Under the pieces are notes generated by a model. It searched no databases, was not told where the DNA came from, and saw nothing but the letters and a program-made list of their open reading frames with translations. The position numbers and the translations under genes are program-made. Of a stretch of 64,000 bases of DNA, positions 60,501-64,000 are shown piece by piece (position 1 is the stretch's first letter; each line of letters opens with the position of its first letter). The DNA comes from Myxococcales bacterium (GTDB lineage: Bacteria; Myxococcota_A; Polyangia; Polyangiales; Ga0077539): NCBI GenBank assembly GCA_016793325.1, contig JAEUKI010000017.1:1-64000 (forward strand). The letters run 5' to 3'.

Positions 60501-61667
60501 GATCGCGCGCTGGTACGAGCGGATCGCGGACTGCGCGTTGCCCGCCTGATCGTGGAGCCTGCCGAGCAGCACCGCGCGCTCGTAGCTGTCGCGCCCGGCG
60601 GACTCGCGCTCGAGCTCTTGAATCCATGGGCCCAACTGATTGAGCGCCACGAACGACTCGGTCATCGCGTCGTAGAGCTCGCGACGGACGCCCGCGTCCG
60701 CGCCGGCCACCGAGAGCGCGCGGCGATAGGTCGCGACGGCGCGCTCGTGTTGGTTGGCGCCCGCGTAGGCCTTTCCCAAATCGCGTAGCACCGGAGGGAG
60801 CACGCGATTGTCGCCCGCGAGCGAGCGCACGACGGACTCGTACTCTTCGATCGCCGCGGCGAACATCCGTCGATTGAGCAGCGCGTCCGCGAGCTCGCGC
60901 CGGCCCGTCAGGCTGTTGCGGTCGAGCGCCACGAGCCGCGTGTGATACCCGCGCGCGGCGGTCACGTCGTTGGCGGCGAGCGCGAGCTCCATGAGCTGCC
61001 GGAGCGCGTCGGCTTGCTGTCGCCGATCGGTCGTGCGCGAGAGCGCTCGTTCGCGCGCGGCGCGCTCGTCGGCCCCGCGGTCCATGCGGTGGTAGATGTC
61101 CGCGAGCGCGCGGGGCGGAGCCGCGTTGGTGGGCGCGGCGCGCTCTGCCGCGGTGTACTCGCGGATGGCGTCTTCGAAGCGCCCGGCCTCGCGATACAAG
61201 TGACCGAGCGCGAGGCGCGCGTTGAGGTCGTTGGCGTTTTGCTGGGCGCGGCGCTCGAAGTCGCGGACGAGGGCGTCGATGTTTCCGTCGCGCTCGCGGA
61301 CCATGCGAAGCAGCACGACCATGGGTCCGCCGTCCTCCGCAGCCCCGCGAAGGACGCTCTCGGTGAGCACTTGGATCATCCGCGCGCGGCGATCGTTGCT
61401 GACGGCGCTGTTCTGATTGGGCTCGTTGCCGTTGGGGTTCGGCTGCGGTCGCACACCCGGCCGTGTTCCGGGACGCGCCCCTGGGCGTGTTCCGGGACGA
61501 GCGCCGGGGCGTGTTCCAGGGCGTGTTCCGGGGCGGGCTCCGGGGCGGCGAGTCACGCCCCAATCGTCGATGGGCTGCGCGGTTGCGTCGCGCGGCGCAA
61601 CCACGACGGCACCAAGAGTGAGCGCAGAGAGCAACACGAGGGGCCGCAGCCAGCGACGATGCTTCAC
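57507..61667 (-). CDS. Giant exported TPR / HEAT-repeat protein
   Basis: A 1386-residue exported protein. Signal peptide LVLLSALTLGAVVVAP, then a basic low-complexity arm of RPGA/RPGT units (eight 4-residue repeats; 12-nt period at about 61450-61550). Residues about 95-850 contain many TPRs (LALGHLYREAGRFEDAIREY, LGNVYFDNGMLAEASEMFQ, AEMYRARGDVDASIASLRRA). Residues about 900-1386 contain HEAT-like repeats (DILGFLGNPNASSALITLAE, ARTALLEAVRSDPFAYVRIA). It probably serves as a periplasmic scaffold; no enzyme motif was seen. GTG start 61667. The upstream operator-bearing region is shared with the plus-strand gene at 62001. Confidence 0.9.
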   Translation of the reverse strand: MKHRRWLRPLVLLSALTLGAVVVAPRDATAQPIDDWGVTRRPGARPGTRPGTRPGARPGTRPGARPGTRPGVRPQPNPNGNEPNQNSAVSNDRRARMIQVLTESVLRGAAEDGGPMVVLLRMVRERDGNIDALVRDFERRAQQNANDLNARLALGHLYREAGRFEDAIREYTAAERAAPTNAAPPRALADIYHRMDRGADERAARERALSRTTDRRQQADALRQLMELALAANDVTAARGYHTRLVALDRNSLTGRRELADALLNRRMFAAAIEEYESVVRSLAGDNRVLPPVLRDLGKAYAGANQHERAVATYRRALSVAGADAGVRRELYDAMTESFVALNQLGPWIQELERESAGRDSYERAVLLGRLHDQAGNAQSAIRSYQRAIASRPTDVDAQRAIAQLYRRQGMRDQEIAAYRRLVQLAPRETDWVIELAELLINAGRRDEAFAMLADCSRRAGNDPTVHERLAEVYARFGRSEDSLRETELVARLDPQSPVALAALGRQYWERDQRDLAMATWRRILNTSRDRARGALALGNVYFDNGMLAEASEMFQQAVASQPENVEVRLRLAEVLERMRQFEPAIQQWRQVLERTRNDRGIRRAARQSIVRLWQLMGRLAVEATRLQALFNRTPPDVEAGRDLAEVFIQQRQWPEAEGVLARIVRSEPGDVVALESLERVQSQRGNLAAAIETLRRLCDAEPRRARDFYQRMAQHALALHRDADALEFATRAVQLNDQDATAHLRLAEMYRARGDVDASIASLRRAIELNDRLFPTYFELADLYLGHRGAARDAVALYRRVIVLASDDEYVLRAGRRAVQIAPAAGVGEELERDLANASAAQPTRGVFRRLLVSYYDAAARPLINRVRQGTAREVEQARAELSRMGARALAPLLDALGDSDGSQQQIALDILGFLGNPNASSALITLAENHQTQAALRHSALLAAGALGDPRVYTRLVALTEAGDTVLSTIATWGIAHIRTRPAQDTLVRLATGPSSSDGVRMMASLGLANVRDARVKSTLRAIVEDPRRSDGVRAAAAYALGSATDRETRSTMLAAVTAGPMQLRAAAAAVLGASEAASANESAEVLSRALFAPDLSGISLRRVAARALARLASPDSDVIDRRAFDDPMFARSGDVMLRALLDPVDRPFDGGPALHRWSAHIARSATDALGGLQERAQLTLNAFSQAGALLPLVSQESSSSNPATRAALERLLTELAPAITQHATHPQVAVRRAAVAVLASTGAAGIEGLARAAQDDDEAVAGRAIEALRPFVARPEVEAALAGRLDQEVAWPVRAAAAGALRGARTERARTALLEAVRSDPFAYVRIAAAQSLRAFAAQDGPEALSVREALARIAREDADPAVRAAAAGVGAARVAGAEGATP

Positions 61668-61946
61668 AGCGAGTGAGAGTATGCGCGAGCGGACGGGCTT
61701 GGTCGAATGGGCAGAACCGCAGCGCTATCGAACGCGCTGGAGGGGCCGATCGCGCCGCCCCGGTGGGATCCGACGCTCGTCGATCGGCCTTCGCGATGGA
61801 CGACGCAGCCTCGTGCAGCGACCGTCGTTCGTGCGTCGAGAGACACACGCGGCGCCGGCGGCCCGCTTCGTGCGTTGTTTTTCGCAGTCTGCACGGGCGC
61901 GAGCGCGTGATCGGTTCCCGACGGGAGCGCATCGATGACGCGCAGT

Positions 61947-61962
61947 TGACCGACGTTGGTCG
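61947..61962. promoter_or_regulatory. Third copy of the ACGT-centred palindromic operator
   Basis: TGACCGACGTTGGTCG matches the half-site pattern of the sites at 38849-38881 and ends 39 bp before the ATG at 62001, nearly the same distance as at the acyltransferase gene (41 bp). A common repressor is inferred. Confidence 0.55.
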
Positions 61963-62000
61963 CCTTCGCGTGCGGACGCCCACCGACAGGAAAGCTCACC

Positions 62001-62429
62001 ATGGACCCCAAGAACAGCATCAACGAGACGATCGACGCCGCGGCGACCAGGGCCAAAGACCTGGTCACCAAGGCCGAGGACAAGACAGCAGAGCTCGCTC
62101 ACAGGGCCGGCGAAATGACCGCGGACCTCGCCCATCGTGCCGGAGCGATGACCGTCGAGATCGCGCAGCGAGCCAGCGCCGCGATGGAGAAGCTCGGGGA
62201 CCGCGCCAACGAGGCCGCAAACAGCGTCGGCGTCGAGGCGACCGCCCCCACGAACGACCCCGATCCGCCTGCGACCCCCGCCACGGACGCGCCACACGAG
62301 GCTCCAGTGACGACGAGCAACGGAGTCAAGGAGAGCGCGTCGAAGCTCGCGCACGGAAAAGATGGGAGCCACAAGCCGCGCAACATCGAGCACAAGCGCC
62401 CCACACCGAAGCGCACACCGAAGCGCTGA
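62001..62429 (+). CDS. Amphipathic 11-mer-repeat protein (lipid-binding/LEA-like)
   Basis: A 142-residue protein without signal or TM. AGGAAA lies 8-9 nt before the ATG. Residues about 30-73 consist of four 11-residue repeats: AELAHRAGEMT, ADLAHRAGAMT, VEIAQRASAAM, EKLGDRANEAA. Such 11-mers form amphipathic helices that bind lipid surfaces in apolipoproteins, perilipins and synuclein, and also occur in LEA proteins. The tail is Pro/Thr-rich and then basic (PTPKRTPKR). The operator 39 bp upstream links it to the acyltransferase/hydrolase pair at 38 kb; a lipid-droplet or stress coat role is inferred. Confidence 0.78.
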   Translation: MDPKNSINETIDAAATRAKDLVTKAEDKTAELAHRAGEMTADLAHRAGAMTVEIAQRASAAMEKLGDRANEAANSVGVEATAPTNDPDPPATPATDAPHEAPVTTSNGVKESASKLAHGKDGSHKPRNIEHKRPTPKRTPKR

Positions 62430-62436
62430 GAGCCGT

Positions 62437-63138
62437 CTACGGCGCGGTCGTTGTCTTTCGATCCGCGACGATTCGCCCGTCGACTAGCTCGATCGTGCGA
62501 TCGCAACGGGCGGCGAGGCGCGGGTCGTGGGTCACCATCAAAAACGCCACACGTTGCTCGACGTTGAACTCGCGCATGAGCGCGAACACTCCGTCCGCGG
62601 TCTTGGTGTCGAGGTTTCCCGTGGGTTCGTCGGCCAACACGAGCGGCGGCCCCATCACGAGCGCCCGCGCGATCGCGACGCGCTGCTGTTGTCCGCCGGA
62701 CATCTGCGAGGGCAGCGAGCGGGCGAGCGACCGCAGCCCCACACGATCGAGCAACGCCAACGCGCGTTGCTCCATCGAGCGCGTGCGTCGGCCCTTCGCC
62801 GCGAGCATCGGCATCATCACGTTTTCGACCGCGGTGAGCCCCGACAACAAGTGATGAAACTGAAAGACGAAGCCCAAGGTCGTTCCGCGCAGGCCCGTGA
62901 GCGCCGCGTCGTCGAGCGTCGTCGTCTCGACGCCCGCGATGCACACGCTGCCCGAAGTCGGACGGTCGAGCAGCCCGAGGATGTTCAACAACGTGCTCTT
63001 GCCCGAGCCCGACGGCCCGATGAGCGCGGCGAACTCGCCGACCTCGAGGCGAAAGTTCAACGCGCGCAGGACGTCGGTGACGATGGTCGTTCCGTAGGAT
63101 TTGCTCACGTCGGTCAACAGCACCACGGGCTCAACCAT
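62437..63138 (-). CDS. ABC-transporter ATPase, MacB/LolD-type
   Basis: A 233-residue cytosolic ATPase. Walker [11 protein letters not shown]-loop [11 protein letters not shown], signature [15 protein letters not shown], Walker [13 protein letters not shown] and H-loop MVTHDPRLA are all present. The LLDRPTSG and EPTGNLDT segments are typical of the LolD/MacB/FtsE group that works on lipoproteins or in envelope export. Its start overlaps the stop of the permease gene by 8 nt (63131-63138), so the two subunits are coupled. It converges with the gene ending at 62429. Confidence 0.96.
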   Translation of the reverse strand: MVEPVVLLTDVSKSYGTTIVTDVLRALNFRLEVGEFAALIGPSGSGKSTLLNILGLLDRPTSGSVCIAGVETTTLDDAALTGLRGTTLGFVFQFHHLLSGLTAVENVMMPMLAAKGRRTRSMEQRALALLDRVGLRSLARSLPSQMSGGQQQRVAIARALVMGPPLVLADEPTGNLDTKTADGVFALMREFNVEQRVAFLMVTHDPRLAARCDRTIELVDGRIVADRKTTTAP

Positions 63139-64000
63139 TGCGAATCGCCTCCGCAGGATCGAGCCGCGCCGCGCTACGAGCAGGCAACGCCGCGGCGAGC
63201 ACGCCGGTCGCGAGCGCGAGGAGCGACGAGCGCCCGATCAACGCCCAGCTGATCGCAAACGGAAACGTCGGCGTCCCGTCAGCGTTGCGCGCGACGCCCG
63301 CGAACACCGCGCCGAGCCCCGCGCCGAGCCCCGCGCCCACCAGCGAACCGACCACGCCGACGATCGCGCCTTGCAGCAAAAACACCGACACAATGGTGCT
63401 TCGTCGCGTCCCCATCGCGCGCAGGATCCCGATCTCGCGCCGCTTCTGCGCCACCGAGACGACGAGCACGCTCGCGATCCCCATCGCCACCGCGAGGATC
63501 ACGAACACTTGAATGACCTCGCTCGAGCTGCTCTGGGATCGCAGCGCCACCAAGAGCTGGGCGTTGCTCTGCATCCAGCTGTCCGCGACCAGCCCCGTGC
63601 TCGATCGCACCGCAGCCGCGATCGACTCGGCTTCGAACACCGACGCGACCCGAAGCTCGATGCTCGTCACCCCGCCGCTGAGGTCGAGCAACGACTGCGC
63701 GCTGCGCGTCGCGACCAGCAGCCAGCGTCGATTCACCTCGCGATTTCCAAGGTCGAATACGCCTTCGACCGTGTACATCTCCGACGACTCTCCCCCCGTC
63801 GAGAGCCGCAGCTTGTCGCCCACGGACACGCCGAGGTCCGCCGCGAGCTCGCGGCCGATGACGCACCCGGTGCGCGACGGATCGTAGCCGCCCGACACCA
63901 TTCGTCGACGAATCGGGTAGATCGCTGCGAATCGAGCGGCCTCCGCGCCGATCAACAGCACCGCGCGCGTCGCGTTGGCGCGCGTCGCGATCGCGGGCCC
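63131..64000 (-). CDS. ABC-transporter permease, MacB/LolE (FtsX-type), partial
   Basis: The C-terminal 289 codons of an FtsX-family permease; the N-terminus lies beyond the window. Visible are the periplasmic MacB-like domain ([33 protein letters not shown]) and three C-terminal membrane helices ([57 protein letters not shown]) with the conserved [12 protein letters not shown] cytoplasmic motif and the end [12 protein letters not shown]. With the adjacent ATPase it would form a lipoprotein-trafficking or efflux-type complex. Confidence 0.93.
   Translation of the reverse strand, partial: GPAIATRANATRAVLLIGAEAARFAAIYPIRRRMVSGGYDPSRTGCVIGRELAADLGVSVGDKLRLSTGGESSEMYTVEGVFDLGNREVNRRWLLVATRSAQSLLDLSGGVTSIELRVASVFEAESIAAAVRSSTGLVADSWMQSNAQLLVALRSQSSSSEVIQVFVILAVAMGIASVLVVSVAQKRREIGILRAMGTRRSTIVSVFLLQGAIVGVVGSLVGAGLGAGLGAVFAGVARNADGTPTFPFAISWALIGRSSLLALATGVLAAALPARSAARLDPAEAIRNG

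Noticed and set aside
61440..61560. Intergenic minisatellite
   Set aside because: The 12-nt periodicity lies inside the TPR/HEAT gene and encodes RPGA/RPGT repeats, so it is a coding low-complexity tract.

Overview
This window looks like chromosomal DNA of a high-GC member of the Myxococcota, probably Polyangiales/Sandaracinaceae-like (inference). The support is very strong G/C third-position bias, Hanks-type kinases with PEGA domains, FHA and zinc-ribbon proteins, many Cys-rich or FG-GAP lipoproteins, an IgGFc-binding-type lipoprotein, and a MYXO-CTERM sorting tail. No rRNA, tRNA, CRISPR array, phage or transposase was seen.

Layout. 0-9 kb: Ser/Thr kinase, lipoproteins, an atypical SDR, an MscS channel, a DoxX-like protein divergent from a LysR regulator, and murI. 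9-16 kb: ferritin-like diiron protein, Cys-rich and vWA lipoproteins, greB, a 363-bp inverted-repeat element, and an inactive/active pair of M16 peptidases with a 4-nt overlap. 16-25 kb: a haem-binding alpha/alpha-toroid lipoprotein, a PAP2 phosphatase, a TPR lipoprotein, an enoyl-CoA hydratase/glycosyltransferase pair and a quinone-oxidoreductase-like enzyme. 25-38 kb: an FG-GAP giant, a radical-SAM activase with an unknown partner, small envelope proteins, a vWA lipoprotein and a kinase-PEGA operon. 38-42 kb: a divergent lipid hydrolase/acyltransferase pair with palindromic operators, then tandem Cys-rich lipoproteins. 42-50 kb: large surface proteins. 46.5-53 kb: PQQ genes. 53-57 kb: pseudokinase and two FHA proteins. 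57-64 kb: TPR/HEAT protein, an amphipathic 11-mer-repeat protein and a MacB/LolCDE-like ABC transporter that runs off the right edge.

Main points. (1) A 42-residue gene at 46485-46613 (minus) has the exact W-P-E-E-Y spacing of PqqA. It lies 3.4 kb from a pqqC / pqqD-pqqE-fusion / DCC-protein operon and would be missed by length-filtered gene calling. (2) An 11-bp motif, GAWTNYGTGTG, occurs 13 times on both strands, mostly inside genes and in different reading frames, using rare A/T-rich codons; this suggests a DNA-level signal. (3) A 16-bp palindrome centred on ACGT occurs twice in the hydrolase/acyltransferase promoter region and once about 40 bp upstream of the amphipathic-repeat gene, suggesting a small lipid-related regulon. 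(4) A pseudokinase with five P-C-L motifs sits beside two zinc-ribbon/FHA proteins.
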